In this document: one piece after another, positions 11,448 to 22,689 of the stretch | Position numbering within the stretch: position 1 is the stretch's first letter | Layout of the letters: every line of letters starts with the position of its first letter | From: Macrostomum hystrix | Lineage: Eukaryota > Platyhelminthes > Macrostomidae | Assembly: GCA_950097015.1 (NCBI GenBank) | Contig: CATNEN010000003.1 | Location: 15,258,001 to 15,322,000, forward strand | Reading direction: 5' to 3' | DNA length: 64,000 nucleotides | Translations under genes and position numbers: made by a program | The notes under the pieces: model-generated | The model's database searches: none | What the model saw: the letters and a program-made list of their open reading frames with translations, nothing else | Told to the model about the DNA's origin: nothing

Positions 11448-11692
11448 AAAACAGCAGGTGCACGCAGCGCTGATGAAGCCACGGAACTCCGGCATGAAGA
11501 TGTCGTAGATGAGCGGGTTGATGGCGATCTGTTCAGGTTCAACAGGAACGAATCCAGACTGTCAATGAAGCCGCCCTTTGGAACTGGGATTCCGATGCAG
11601 AGCAGAAAGTAGTCCACAGAGTCCATTGCGAAGAGCAGCACAAAGGCACCGCTTGTGAATCCGGTCATCCGGTCACCGCTTTTAGCTGTCAA
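11448..11692 (-). pseudogene. Broken GPCR fragment (TM6-TM7 with NPLIY)
   Basis: Read on the minus strand, the first part encodes GAFVLLFAMDSVDYFLLCIG, like a sixth transmembrane helix, followed by a loop and LDSFLLNLN. One base out of frame (break near 11530) it continues as IAINPLIYDIFMPEFRGF. NPxxY at the end of TM7 is the signature of rhodopsin-family receptors. Restoring one base would join LNLN and AINPLIY as in normal receptors, so this is most likely a frameshifted relic. No TM1-TM5 was found upstream. Confidence 0.65.
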
Positions 11693-11699
11693 TGGACGA

Positions 11700-12170
11700 G
11701 ATTACGTTGCATGAGTAATCTAAAAGGATGCCTAATTGCTAATGGGTACTAGAACACTATAGTTATTTATAGTTATTTTAGTATCTGCGGCTTCCTAAAA
11801 ATTTAGATTGTAAAGTTTTTCGATTTTCGTTTATGATTTGTTCAGAGACGTGTGTATAAAGTTTTACTATCAATCAGTTAAGGCCGTAGACAATAACTCC
11901 TAACGCTGTAGACTCCGCACACAGTGTCTTCTCAGTCCTCCGCATATAGACTATAAAAGAAAATGCTATAGACATTGATGATTTCTATATCCAACGTGAA
12001 GTATGCCGGGCTGTGAAATTGCAGGCGATTGATAGATTCATTTACATAGAAATACCGGGTACCGAGGTAGAAGCGACAATTCCCATGCAGTTTATGCCAG
12101 TTATGCATGCAGCCATGCAGCTTTTAGACCATAGACTATAGAGGCGTCACAACCCACCCTAATTTCTACC
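11700..12170. other. Intergenic, no feature seen
   Basis: AT-rich unique sequence between the GPCR relic and a SINE copy. No exon, RNA gene or repeat was recognised. Confidence 0.4.
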
Positions 12171-12174
12171 CTAG

Positions 12175-12330
12175 CTAAATCCCCAGCATCGCTCAGTACG
12201 TCGGTATACCCATGCAGTTGGGTGAACGGAAGCAATAGGGAATTGCGTGCCGTGTTCGAGAGGACGCAAAACAGTTTTTTGGCGTGAGATTAGAACTCCT
12301 GACCTCCATCACACGACGTCTCAAATGGGC
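12175..12330 (-). mobile_element. tRNA-derived SINE, family 2, diverged copy
   Basis: On the minus strand it has a degenerate B-box (ggagttctaatctcac), then a region matching the body of the SINE at 35472-35786: gttcacccaactgcatgggt here against gttcacccagctgttaaatgg there. It lies about 120 bp from the tRNA-Leu gene. Confidence 0.6.
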
Positions 12331-12420
12331 TACAAGGTGAGTAGTATAGGGAGAGAAAAATTATTCCGTAAGGTCAAAGTGGCTTTGTATTTTATTAATT
12401 ATGTTTCTTGTCGTTCGGCA

Positions 12421-12436
12421 TAAAAAGAAAAACAGC
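12421..12436 (-). terminator. Pol III terminator of tRNA-Leu
   Basis: Downstream of the tRNA on the minus strand the sequence reads CTGTTTTTCTTTTTATG. These two T runs lie 10-25 nt past the 3' end, the usual Pol III stop signal. Confidence 0.75.
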
Positions 12437-12446
12437 ACAAAATATT

Positions 12447-12559
12447 TGTCAGAGGTGGGATTTGAACCCACGCATCCTTTCGGATACCAGAACGCTCAGG
12501 CAGCGAAGGCTAATTTGCACCCTTGAGTCTGGCGCCTTAGACCACTCGGCCACCCTGAC
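12447..12559 (-). tRNA. tRNA-Leu (anticodon CAA) with an intron
   Basis: Minus strand. The acceptor stem GTCAGGG pairs with CTCTGAC, followed by discriminator A. The D arm carries A-box TGGCCGAGTGGTCTAAGGCG. The anticodon stem CCAGA/TCTGG surrounds the loop CTCAAG, interrupted by an intron of about 29 nt just after the anticodon. The long class-II variable arm is followed by the B-box GGGTTCAAATCCC. CAA-Leu tRNA genes commonly carry introns at this place, and the intron has a short complement to the anticodon region, as expected for the splicing structure. Pol III needs only the internal boxes. A T-rich terminator follows. Confidence 0.95.
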
Positions 12560-14945
12560 TTAGGATTGGCCTTGTGCTTTCAGTCCGATATATAGAACAG
12601 CTATTACTACGTACTGTACGCGCAAAAACAGTTCCAGTGTTAAAAAATGTTCTAATAATAGAAGCTTGTGCACATTCGGAAATTTCACCCGACCAGCCCA
12701 GCCAACAGTAGTCGAGACTTGCACCTCTTACATACGCATGCGCGTGCGGTGCAACTGCAGTAATACTCGTATAGTAGACACAAGGGACTATTGTTGAATT
12801 GTTCATCGATCAAATTTTCACGTGAGTTTATGTGCAGGTTACTCTAGCTGCTGTAGTGAGATTATTATCTTACCATGAGCTATTTTTGGCTCATAAAGAC
12901 ATTATTCTGTACGCTAGATGTACATTTGTAATTCGAACGCTTATAGTAGGCGTCAACAAATATTTGGTAGGTAGTATGCGGGAATTGTCCCAAAATCACT
13001 GCTGAGAATTCGTCCTACTTGTACACTGCTGACATTCCCAAGCTAAAATAAAATATTCCATATCGAACGCGAGATCCGATTGTTTTTTTAAATAACTGAA
13101 TGCATGCTGCACGAGTTTTTATAAGTCGAGTAAGCTTCAGAAGTTTTTAACTATGCGAGAATAGGCACATATGGAGATTGTTGATCGCATAACAATGACG
13201 AATGCATTCATCACCTAGTGTACAGAGTACGACAACGCGCAAGTTATTAAAAACTACAATTACTAGTAGATCAGACGTTGCACGATGGAATATACAGCTT
13301 CACGATGGTGAGTTAGAATATTAATAAACATAAGCATAAATTAGAGTATTAGAAAAGTAGCGGAGAGTTGTACAGAACTCAGGTATTCGCTAAAGTTCGC
13401 TAAATGCTCGCTCATCTCGTCTCTCGCGAGCTCAGTGTGTAAAACAAAATACACTCGATTAAATTTGGTGCGAAAAGCAAATATCAATTTACGCCTCTGT
13501 AAATGAAAAAAGTAAGATCTATAAAATTAATATTCGGTGGCAAAACATTTTTAAACTAGGAACAATTTTCTTTGCATTATGAGCCAAAACAAGTTACTTA
13601 ACAGCGAGACTTTGTTTAAACCACCCGGAAGAATTCTTCAAATTGCAGAAATCAAAGAATTTGCTGTGATAAATTTAAGCTCTTTTTTTAAAAAGTAATA
13701 TGTAATTAAGCATCAGTTTTTGCTGAGCTAGATATCTAGCTTTGTAATTACTTCTATTAGTGCATTCCGAATTGAAAATTCGCAAACTTAAGTTTATATT
13801 TATGCCTTTGCTGTCAATCTAGATAATCTGATAGTCCAGATTCACTTAACAAAGAATAGAGATGTATCATGTATCTAAAAATTGTATTATGTAATAATGA
13901 GTCTCTTTAACTTATTAAAGTCTTTTTATAAGCATACAGCTGATAAAATATAATTGAAAAAGAAAGAACTACAGAATTACTTTGTTGTTTGCAAATGACT
14001 TAAAGCAAAAAGTTTTTTCTAAATTTCCATCACACAGCTAATAGGCCTACTTTAAAAAAATAACAAATTCTGGCACAGTATAACTTTTTTCTTTTTGCAC
14101 TAATTGTAGCATATAAACACTTGTTGTAAAGTAAATTTTGTCTTCTTTCTATTGATAGTATGCTTTATTTTCTTAACATAAAATTAATGTTCTTTTTTTA
14201 TTAGAACATTGTATATTGTTTTATATCTTTTTTTCATTTTTTCCATTTTTTCTCATTAGAGTCCCTAGTATAGCTATGATCAATACAGTAATCTATATAT
14301 TACTGATATTTTTGTATCTGCTCTTTTAACTGGATAGATAAAAAGGTAGCTATTTGTCAAGTAAACCGAACAAATAGGCCTATCCAAAATGGCTATTTGT
14401 CCTATTAGCTTGAAGAATATCTGAAATAGCTAATTGTCTGGTAAATTGGACAAATAACAACTGCTCTCATATATTGCATTAACTAGGTTTTAAACTGTTA
14501 ATTTTAATTTAAATGGGTACGTGCCTTAAATTCTACACCCTAAAAATCACATAAATATGACCATTTTCTTAGGAAATGCCAAATTGTAATATCTAGCATC
14601 ATTTTACAGTTTTCTGCATGTTTTAAAGGGTATAAGACCAAGACTACCACAAATAGAGAGGGGGAATATCTGCTGATCTTCTATTGGATAGCTCAGGTGG
14701 GGAGATGTGAGGTTGGTAACAACTGGGGCCTATAGTCCCAAGTATGCTCTGTGCACGCGAGAACTGTTTTTGCCCTTACATGCTGTACACGGGAGGTCAA
14801 CCACCGATGCACGCCGCATGCTAAGCTGAATGACGGGGGGGAAGGTTCCAACTTCCAGTGTCCGATGTATGAACGCATTTTATGAAGCATGTCCATATTT
14901 GTCCATTTGTCCACATTTGTATTAAACATGCGTTAAACAAACATT
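12560..14945. other. Gene-free AT-rich spacer
   Basis: Mostly AT-rich with long T runs (14150-14260) and no supported exon. At 14690-14930 there is a GC-richer patch containing a 78-codon minus frame with no recognisable motif. Confidence 0.45.
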
Positions 14946-15059
14946 AATCCCCCCTTTGATTTTTTTGCACTTGGTCGATTGGTTTTTGTGACTTACCTTG
15001 CTTGGCCCTCGTTTCACCCGGCCGGTTTGGCCGGGTCAGCCGGGTGTTGCGCATGTATG
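14946..15059 (+). mobile_element. MITE family M, right-end fragment
   Basis: Carries only the last 110 bp of the element: the cccctttgattttttt stretch, the GC palindrome, and the perfect end gttgcgcatgtatg. The left end is missing. It forms an inverted pair with the copy starting at 15143. Confidence 0.85.
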
Positions 15060-15142
15060 TACTATACGGTTTGTATTTATTATAAGTTGAAATGCTTTAT
15101 AAGTTTGTATAGCATAAAAAACTTTCTTATTTTATTATACAT

Positions 15143-15393
15143 GATACATGCGCAACACCCAGCCGACCCAGCCAAACCTGCCGGGTGAAAAGAGGGCCAA
15201 GCAAGGTAAGTCACAAAAACCAATCGACCAAGCGCAAAAAAATCAAAGGGGGGACCAAGGGACAAAAAAGGAAGGCATGAAGAAAAGGAAAGAGGGGAGA
15301 GAAAAAGAGAGCAAATGAGAGCAAACTAAGTCGTAAATAGAGCAAAAACTAAGTCGCACGGCCGGCTAAGATTTGGGAGGTTGCGCATGTATG
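15143..15393 (-). mobile_element. MITE family M, inverted copy
   Basis: Reverse orientation relative to the copies at 7145 and 16716, with ends gatacatgcgcaac and gttgcgcatgtatg. The interior matches throughout (gaccaagggacaaaaaagga). It directly abuts the next, longer member at 15394. Confidence 0.85.
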
Positions 15394-16104
15394 TATACAT
15401 GCGCAACACCCGGCCGACCCGGCCAATCCGGCCGGGTGACGAGCGGCCGAGCAAGGTAAGTCGCAAAAATGGCCACCCGAGAAAAAAATCGGACAGAAAA
15501 AAACGAGCGGAAAAAAGAAAAGAAGGCAGGAAAAGGAGGAAAGCAGAGAAAGGAAAGAAGAAAGGAAGGAAAGCAAATGGGGAAAGAAGCAAAAACGTGA
15601 CAAAATCTGCAATCAGAGGCAACTTAGTCACATTCCAAGGGAAGTAAGTTGCATTCAGAGGGAAGTAAATTGCAATCAGAGGGAAGTAAGTCGCATTCCA
15701 AGGTAAGTAAGTCGCGGCGTACATTTGAAATTTGAATTTCTGGCACACAAGACCATTTTTCTGGCCTACAGTATGACACATTTGTGAGTATGGTGATGGT
15801 GATGTTGAGCCTCATGGTCTCCGGCACCACCTGGAAGATCCGATTGGACAAGCAGGGAAGCAGCTTGATGGGCGACGCCACGCAGCTGACCTCACCAATT
15901 TCATTCACGCCGACGATCGAGTCGCCAGAGTGCACTCTGCTGCCAGCGGAAGACTAATTAGATGACGAGGCATTTTACTATTGCAACACAGTCATAGTTA
16001 CCCCTGCCGTTTACCCAGATAAAAAATTTGGGCATAGGTATGTCGCATTTTTTTAAAAACGAAGTCGCACGGCCGGTGTAAATTTGGGAGGTTGCGCATA
16101 TATG
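15394..16104 (-). mobile_element. Longer MITE family M member (about 710 bp)
   Basis: Starts with tatacatgcgcaac and CCGGCCGACCCGGCC-type sequence, and ends with ggaggttgcgcatatatg. The middle differs from the short copies: it includes an aagtaagtcgcattccaagg-type short repeat (15615-15715) and about 380 bp of unrelated sequence. It may be a bigger parent or a composite. Open frames in it look like repeat products. Confidence 0.65.
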
Positions 16105-16715
16105 CATGTATGTTATACATACAAAAATATTACTAAGTACATTGTTTTGATATCGTGAGACATTCCCTTTAAACTTATAAAAGTTTACACCAAAACCATT
16201 GCACACAGAAAATTTTATGATGTGTGCCACTACGCAGCCCATGCCAAAAACAATTTACTGCCTCTCGGCTGCACGCCGTGCACGCGGCCCATCACTGCCC
16301 AAGACCCTGTTGCACGCGATAATTTTCCCCAAAAAACAGCATCTTCGGGAGTATGGACTGGGGCTTTATTAGCAGTCAAGTTATTCCATTTCAAATATGA
16401 ATAAAAATGTTTCTCAGGTTTTTAGGCTCTTACTTTTAGTTGGCAACAAAAAACTCATTCTCTGAAGAGAATATTAGAAAATACTGTAACCATTTCAGAG
16501 CAGCCTTGTTGCTGGGTGCCAGCAATTATTTGTCACTGATTAACGATGTACTTTCAGTTCCAATTTAAAAAAGGAGTTATGTCCTAACCCCTTCTCATCT
16601 GTGGAGCCAGACAAAGTTTTGGTCTTAGTCATGTACCTTTTAAAGTTTTAAACCTAAAAGTGTGCCATGACAAATTAAATTTAAATACACACATATTTGA
16701 AATGCTTGACCAGGC
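16105..16715. other. Spacer, no gene seen
   Basis: Contains a GC-richer patch at 16220-16320 with a short frame lacking motifs, then AT-rich unique sequence up to the next MITE. Confidence 0.4.
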
Positions 16716-16995
16716 CATACATGCGCAACCTCCCAAATCTTAGCCGGCCGTGCGACTTAGTTTTTGCTCTCATTTGCGACTTAGTTCATTTCATTGCTCT
16801 ATTTACGACTTAGTTTGCTCTCATTTGCTCTCTTTTTCTCTCCCCTTTTTCCTTTTCTTCACGCCTTCCTTTTTTGTCCCTTGGTCCCCCTTTGATTTTT
16901 TTGCGCTTGGTCAATTGGTTTTTGCGACTTACCTTGCTTGGCCCTCGTTTCACCCAGCCGGTTCGGCCGGGTCGGCCAGGTGTTGCGCATGTATG
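16716..16995 (+). mobile_element. MITE family M, intact copy 2 (280 bp, 8-bp TSD)
   Basis: Same 14-bp ends as the copy at 7145 and nearly identical inside. It is flanked by GACCAGGC at 16708-16715 and 16996-17003. A different target duplication from copy 1 shows independent insertion, and the high similarity suggests recent activity. Confidence 0.92.
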
Positions 16996-17003
16996 GACCA
17001 GGC

Positions 17004-17920
17004 TATATACTTTAAGCTGTCAATCAATGAGAAAAATTTGCAATGAATATCTGTTTTGTTGGATCTATTTTTTAAAGTATATTCCTGTGTTTGCAAATTA
17101 GGACAATTTGGTTAAAATATGTGACACTTGTCTATAACTAGTGTAGTATATAATGCATTTGATTAATTTCATGAAAAAAAATTATATTTAAAAATTTACT
17201 TTTTATAGCATGATATCATACCCTTGAGATTTATTAATAGTATCTGCCATAATTAAAAATTTTAGAGAGCAGCCATGTGCCTAATATATGGGGGGTTTTG
17301 ACTTGTTTGCTGGCTTAAGTTTTCAAATTAAAGACATTGTCACTGTATCATAAAAAACTACAGCTCAATATTAAGGATGCGGCAGTCATGTCTATGTGCC
17401 TAACATTCCAGCTTATGGGCATGACAGCCTTGCCTCTTAGTGTGATGTTATATAAATTAAACTGTGCCTTTTTAAGAGAGTTATATGATAATTTGAATAA
17501 AAATGATAGCACCTAAACAGGCAAAAAGCTAGACTAACAAAATGCTATTTTTTGTCCACTGTTATTAAAGGCAGTCAAATTTATATGATAGTTTGCTACT
17601 TATTTGTTTAATATATTGTTAATTATAAGAACTAAAATCTTTATTTGCAGCTTATTTGATAGTTTTTGCCTTTATGTTTTGACATTGCTTAAAATTTCAA
17701 TTAAATATTAAAAAATATAAGAACTCTCTTTGAGAGCATATGAATAATACATTTTTGTTTGAATAATAGCTAATACATTTGAATAGTTTTTTGCATTGGC
17801 TTTTATTTCTTATGTGTGTCTAAATTTAATTGGCATAAAATTATGAATCTAAATCTACTAAAATCCTTGCTTATGATAGCATAATTTATAGTTACAGCCA
17901 TAAGGCACATAAGGCACTTT
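17004..17920. other. AT-rich spacer, no gene seen
   Basis: Unique AT-rich sequence without exon signals that I can support. Confidence 0.4.
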
Positions 17921-17924
17921 TAGG

Positions 17925-18158
17925 CACACACACAAAAATACCAGACACAGGCACATGCTCACACAGGTGTGTAAATCTGCCTTGACTTTCTCATTGTCAG
18001 GCAGTGTACACTCACTATGCCTTCGAGGTTGGCCCTTAAAGGCATTAAATTGCATTATATGCCCCAAGCCCCTAATTGAATGCAGCCTCGCCATGTAATT
18101 AAACTTAGAGAGACTGTGGTGTGAGAGGCACACCCATTAACTGCTCTGCCAGCAAACC
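17925..18158 (-). mobile_element. tRNA-derived SINE, family 1, copy 1
   Basis: Matches 32435-32690: shared words include ctcacacaggtgtgta, tgtcaggcagtgtacactc and gaggttggccct. On the minus strand the outer part is a degenerate tRNA head (ggcagagcagttaatgggtg). It sits about 230 bp upstream of the acceptor of the next gene's 5' UTR exon. Confidence 0.7.
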
Positions 18159-18365
18159 TCCTAGTCTTTGATTTCTTATTTTTCTTGTTGTTTTTTTAAA
18201 GAAGATATGCTTAAAAATTGTAGTTCTTTTTAATTTCAAGTTAAAAGTTCTAACTGCTACAAGTAAATAAAAATAATGGTTGGGTAACTTTCTAATGATT
18301 TCTTTTTTAATAAAACTTTTATTCTAAGCAACTTGACAATCAAGTATTCATCTAATTAATGAACT

Positions 18366-18380
18366 TTGCTTTGTTTGCAG
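18366..18380 (+). other. 3' splice site of a 5' UTR exon
   Basis: ttgctttgtttgcag precedes an exon that would start at 18381 and carry about 230 nt of leader before the ATG at 18612. The donor exon further upstream was not identified. Confidence 0.5.
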
Positions 18381-18611
18381 AGGATATCTAAAAATCTCAG
18401 AAGCTTACGAGGCTAACCCAGCAACTGAATTGTAACCCGATGCCAGTTTACTGCCAGTGCATTAGCGCCATGGCAACTGGCATAGCAACCGTTTTAACAA
18501 CTGGTTGATCTAAACAAAAAAATCAAGTCGTAAAATAATCTCTTTTTTTCCCGAGAATTTTCTCATTGAAGAAAACAATTTTTTGCTGCTATTTTTTAAA
18601 TCGGCGCCGAC

Positions 18612-21600
18612 ATGTCGACACCCGCTTCGAAAGCTAATCAGGCATCGTTGCGCAAAATTGCGCCTCGGGTTATTGCGCCGCGTCCAACTGCTCAGCCCTC
18701 GCTGCCTCCGGTAAAACTTGCGCCTGTTACTGTAAAGCCGCAGCTATTGCAGCAGCAAAAGAAACCGGTTCAGCAGCTTCCTGTTCAGCAGCAGCAGCAG
18801 CAGCAAACTTTGTTGCAAAATCAGCACCAGCAACTGCAGCAACAAATTCAATACGGTTCAGGTCCTTTGGCCATAAATGGCGCCGCCTTGCATCAGCAGC
18901 ATGCGCAGCCGCAGCAGCTATTATTGTCGCATCATAATTCATTGCCAGCTTGTCTGGCTTTTTCTGCTGCCCCAGGCAGTGGACATATTCTGGCCACTCT
19001 GCCAACGGGATTGTCTGCAGGGCAAACTCTCATAGCTGCTCAGGCACCGCCTATGGTATCAGCACCTCAAATCATTCAGCAACAGCAGCAGGTTCAGCCT
19101 AAAAGAAAACTTACGGGGGCCGCTGCTGCTTCCGCGGCTCGTAGGCAACAACAATTGCTGCAGCAACAAGAACAACAACAGCAGCAGCAGCAGCAGCAAC
19201 AACAACAACAGTTTATCTTTCAACAGCAGCATCAGCAATTGTTATTCTCTACTATGCCAGTTAATTCAACATCATTTGGCGCATATCATCACGGCACACT
19301 GACTCAATGTCGATCGGAGGATTCCTACTCGGCCGGCGGAGGCGGCGGTGGCACTCCGGACCTGCTTATGCTAGCCTGTCAGGAGGCTGGCTTAGAGTTA
19401 GATTTTAGCTTCCAATCAACTGAAGCGATTTCTAATTGTTCCGCTGTTCCACAACCGGAACCGACCCCGGTTCCGGCGCCACCTCCTCCACCTTCTCCTT
19501 CTTCCCAACCAGCTCTGCCGCGGGTCCAGCAGCCTCCTGTGTCAATCAACGATGCCGAAGTATCGAAAACTGTTAACTCTTCTTCTAGTGGTAATGAAGC
19601 TGATGCCACAGCATCTGCTGCTGCTGGCGCTGATAATGATGACGGCGAAGAACACGAGTCGTTTCTTCGCGAACTCGGCCTACTAGACTTGCCAGACATC
19701 GATACCTCCGCTGTGATGTCAGATCCGTTGCCAGACAATATCCAACAAGTTGAAGCTACCTGCGCCGAATTCGATAACGCTCTTGTGGCTTGTATCATTC
19801 AGAAAGCGTCTGAAAATCGATCGGAGCAGAAAGAAGACTCTGTCGATCAGGATACAGATCTTCTACTAGAAGAAGCCGCTGCCGCCGCTGCAGCCGCCAT
19901 TGCAATGTCTCCTAACTGGCCAGCTGACGATGTTGGCGATTCTTGTCAATCCTTATTAGACGAGATGTTGTCCTGCGGCACGCCACCTCAGCCTCAGCGG
20001 CTAGAGAAGCAGCAACCGCCATCTGATAATTCAACAGAGTCTAAATCTGCGTCTGCGGTGTCCCTGCCGCCAACAGAAACTACTATCAGTAGCGAAGCCG
20101 ATCCATTATCTGACATCATCGGTGAACAGCCAACAAAGGAGGAGTTGCCAGCTAAAGTTGAGCAACCAAATTGTCAGATCAGTGCTAATACTGAATCAGT
20201 CGGACTTCTGCTGCCTATTGAAGCAGAGGTTGTCGAAGAGTTGTCAGCTAAATCGGTTGAATTAAATTCAGCTACTATAGCAAAGACTGTCGATGATCTT
20301 GCTGTAGCTAATTCTACGGAGGCAAATGATTCAGTACAATTAAACAATACACTCGAAGCTAATAGTCAAAGTAAAGGGTCGAACGGCAAGCTCGAGGTTG
20401 TCACAGATTTTTTGGACACCCCGGCGCCTAGCGAAGCATTATCTGTAAAAGCTAGTCCAATTGTTGATGTTAAAAATGCGACACCAAATTCTTGCTACGC
20501 CGGCGAAAATCTGTTCAAACGATTGCGCCAATCTGATCAGTCTAGATCAACATCGTCTGACGAATCGATGCGACCCTATTCGTTAGAGAATAGTCCGGTC
20601 AAAGTTGCGGAGTCTAAACTAATGGCACGGCATATCATTGAGGAGCCTCATGGATCTGACACAGTCGCCAATAATGGCCAAATTTTAGAACCAGTAATAA
20701 CTGAACAAAAGAACCAGGAGAAAGATAATTGCAACCCTCTGACATCTTTGCCGCTAATTCAATCGAAACCCGATTGTCATAGCAACGGTGATGACGCATC
20801 GGCTTCTTTATTAGCAAGCCAGTCGGCCATTGACAATACTTCTTGCGCAACTTGTCCTGTGCGGCACAAAACGAAACGATCTAAAAAGCATCATCATCGA
20901 CATTCGCAATTGGAAAAAACTGCAGACGCAATTCAATCAGTAGTGCTCGAAGCATTGATTGATAAACAATCCGAACAGTCGACCATTCAGACAGACTTAA
21001 CACGTGAGGTTACTTCAAACGATTCGCCGCCTCGTTTGCCTAGCTTAAAGATTACAATAAAGCGTCCGTTGATTCCCCAGGAGCAGGCGATCGACCAACC
21101 GTCGACTGAATCGACGGCGCCTCCTCCCACAGCTCCGGGCAGTTTAAAGCTTCGCTTGAATTTGAAATCTCTTGGCGTTAATTTATCTTGTCAACAGCCA
21201 GTTGAAACTTGTCATCATGACCAGCATCAGCAGCAGCAGCAGTCGCTTCAGAAATCTCATCATCATCACCATCAACCCGCCGAAGATAATCCAGCCTCGC
21301 CATTGTCATCAGCGTCGACTAGTTCGCCTCCGCGATGCTACAGCAATGACTCCGTCGATATTGGCGCTGTTAATAGTGGCATTTCTTCTGGCCCGATTCG
21401 AAAGCGTCGTCGGCAGCAGCAGCAGCAGCAGCAGCAAATGACTCTCTCATCATCGATCGATACTTCTCCCGACTCTTTAAATCGACTTCATCTAGCCAGC
21501 AACAACAATAATAATAGTGATACTTCTGCGTCACTATCCGCATCTGTTGGCGTGTCTGAACCTGCAGCTAAGCTTGGCCGATTAACATTGCGATTACCAA

Positions 21601-21620
21601 TTCGACAGCCTACTTCTTAG
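18612..21620 (+). CDS. Glutamine/histidine-rich, probably nuclear protein (1002 aa), family unknown
   Basis: A single intact coding exon from ATG at 18612 to TAG. A 3' splice site (ttgctttgtttgcag, ending 18380) shortly upstream suggests a 5' UTR intron, and this ATG is the first in the long frame. The N-terminal 240 residues are Q-rich with long Q runs (about residues 190-205). A Pro-rich part follows near 285-305. Acidic segments include ESFLRELGLLDLPDIDT (about 350-366) and an Ala run near 420. The C-terminal third has basic/His patches (KTKRSKKHHHRHS; SHHHHHH), a likely nuclear signal RKRRRQQQQ, and three alternating hydrophobic/basic segments (LKITIKRPL, LKLRLNLKSL, LTLRLPIRQ). This composition suits a transcriptional or chromatin co-regulator, but I recognise no catalytic or DNA-binding domain. 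Poly(A) signal AATAAA lies at 22144. Confidence 0.85.
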   Translation: MSTPASKANQASLRKIAPRVIAPRPTAQPSLPPVKLAPVTVKPQLLQQQKKPVQQLPVQQQQQQQTLLQNQHQQLQQQIQYGSGPLAINGAALHQQHAQPQQLLLSHHNSLPACLAFSAAPGSGHILATLPTGLSAGQTLIAAQAPPMVSAPQIIQQQQQVQPKRKLTGAAAASAARRQQQLLQQQEQQQQQQQQQQQQQFIFQQQHQQLLFSTMPVNSTSFGAYHHGTLTQCRSEDSYSAGGGGGGTPDLLMLACQEAGLELDFSFQSTEAISNCSAVPQPEPTPVPAPPPPPSPSSQPALPRVQQPPVSINDAEVSKTVNSSSSGNEADATASAAAGADNDDGEEHESFLRELGLLDLPDIDTSAVMSDPLPDNIQQVEATCAEFDNALVACIIQKASENRSEQKEDSVDQDTDLLLEEAAAAAAAAIAMSPNWPADDVGDSCQSLLDEMLSCGTPPQPQRLEKQQPPSDNSTESKSASAVSLPPTETTISSEADPLSDIIGEQPTKEELPAKVEQPNCQISANTESVGLLLPIEAEVVEELSAKSVELNSATIAKTVDDLAVANSTEANDSVQLNNTLEANSQSKGSNGKLEVVTDFLDTPAPSEALSVKASPIVDVKNATPNSCYAGENLFKRLRQSDQSRSTSSDESMRPYSLENSPVKVAESKLMARHIIEEPHGSDTVANNGQILEPVITEQKNQEKDNCNPLTSLPLIQSKPDCHSNGDDASASLLASQSAIDNTSCATCPVRHKTKRSKKHHHRHSQLEKTADAIQSVVLEALIDKQSEQSTIQTDLTREVTSNDSPPRLPSLKITIKRPLIPQEQAIDQPSTESTAPPPTAPGSLKLRLNLKSLGVNLSCQQPVETCHHDQHQQQQQSLQKSHHHHHQPAEDNPASPLSSASTSSPPRCYSNDSVDIGAVNSGISSGPIRKRRRQQQQQQQQMTLSSSIDTSPDSLNRLHLASNNNNNSDTSASLSASVGVSEPAAKLGRLTLRLPIRQPTS

Positions 21621-22675
21621 AATTTGGGCTCGCTTTAAGTACCGGAATTATCATTTTAAATGCTATGGCTAAGGATTGCAAGTTTACAAAGAAACATTTT
21701 AGCTATATTACTTAAAAAAAGTTGTCAGTAGTGCAGTGAAGATATCTTTAATGCGATTTTTGTCAATCTTTAGCCATAGCAAAGCTATATATAATTTACA
21801 CAGTTGAACATTTGCTTAGCAAATCTCCCAAGATCCCTAACTGAGAGCATTGTTGTTCTAGCCGTGTCTTTTTCTATTCTCTCTTTTAAACTCAAAGGCA
21901 GCCAGTTAATATTAATAATCACTCTGAAAATAATAATAACAATTCTCGCTTTCTTTTTTAAACTGAACTATTTGATAATTCCTGTAGAAAAGTGATGTTT
22001 TGTCTGTAAGAAATCCTTTTCGTATATTTGTTACTACTGTTAGTAGATAACTATCATTATGCTATTTCAACTGATGCTTAGCTATATTTATTACGCTTTT
22101 GTTTGACTCGATTCAAGTTTTACAACTTTTGCAGCAGGGTTGAAATAAAATTGAAACAATTGTCCACTTATTGTGTACATACTATTATTTGTTTGTTAAT
22201 CTAGCCTATTTTATATAAATATTGTTTGTGGGCGCCAAAAATGTTGACTGTTAATAATGCAACCGACACACGTGCAACCTGTAAACTACCTATAGCAGAA
22301 AATTTACTTGTCAACGGATTAAATCTGTTTTCGATTTCACTTTGAAACAGGTCACTTTATACTAAACTGCATTAGTTATGAAGTGACAAACGCTGTATCA
22401 ATATTTACTTTTTTGTACACTATAAGCAGATATTTTTATCTATATGTGTTGAGTAATTTTTTTGCCTCTGAATTCGATTTCACATTAAAAAAAGCTCGAT
22501 TAATTATTTGGAGAAACTTGCTTGTCGTGTGGTACAGCTCAGTTTAGTTTGTGTTGTCAATGAATGAACTGATTATCTGTTTAATTGTATTGGATCTTTA
22601 ATTATTCTTCTTGTTTCAGCTAAGAAGCTTATTTCATTGATTTAAAATTACATTCAAGAAATCACGCCTTCAAAA
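21621..22675. other. 3' UTR and spacer of the Q-rich gene
   Basis: AT-rich 3' flank holding the poly(A) signal at 22144; no other exon or repeat was seen before the 21-bp array. Confidence 0.5.
22144..22149 (+). terminator. Poly(A) signal of the Q-rich gene
   Basis: AATAAA about 525 nt after the stop codon, the first canonical hexamer I see in the 3' flank. Confidence 0.5.
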
Positions 22676-22689
22676 GAAAAATCGACTGA

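Noticed and set aside
15326-15781. Minus frames of 87-151 codons (Phe/Leu-rich)
   Set aside because: They lie in the pyrimidine-rich strand of the MITE copies and change with each copy.
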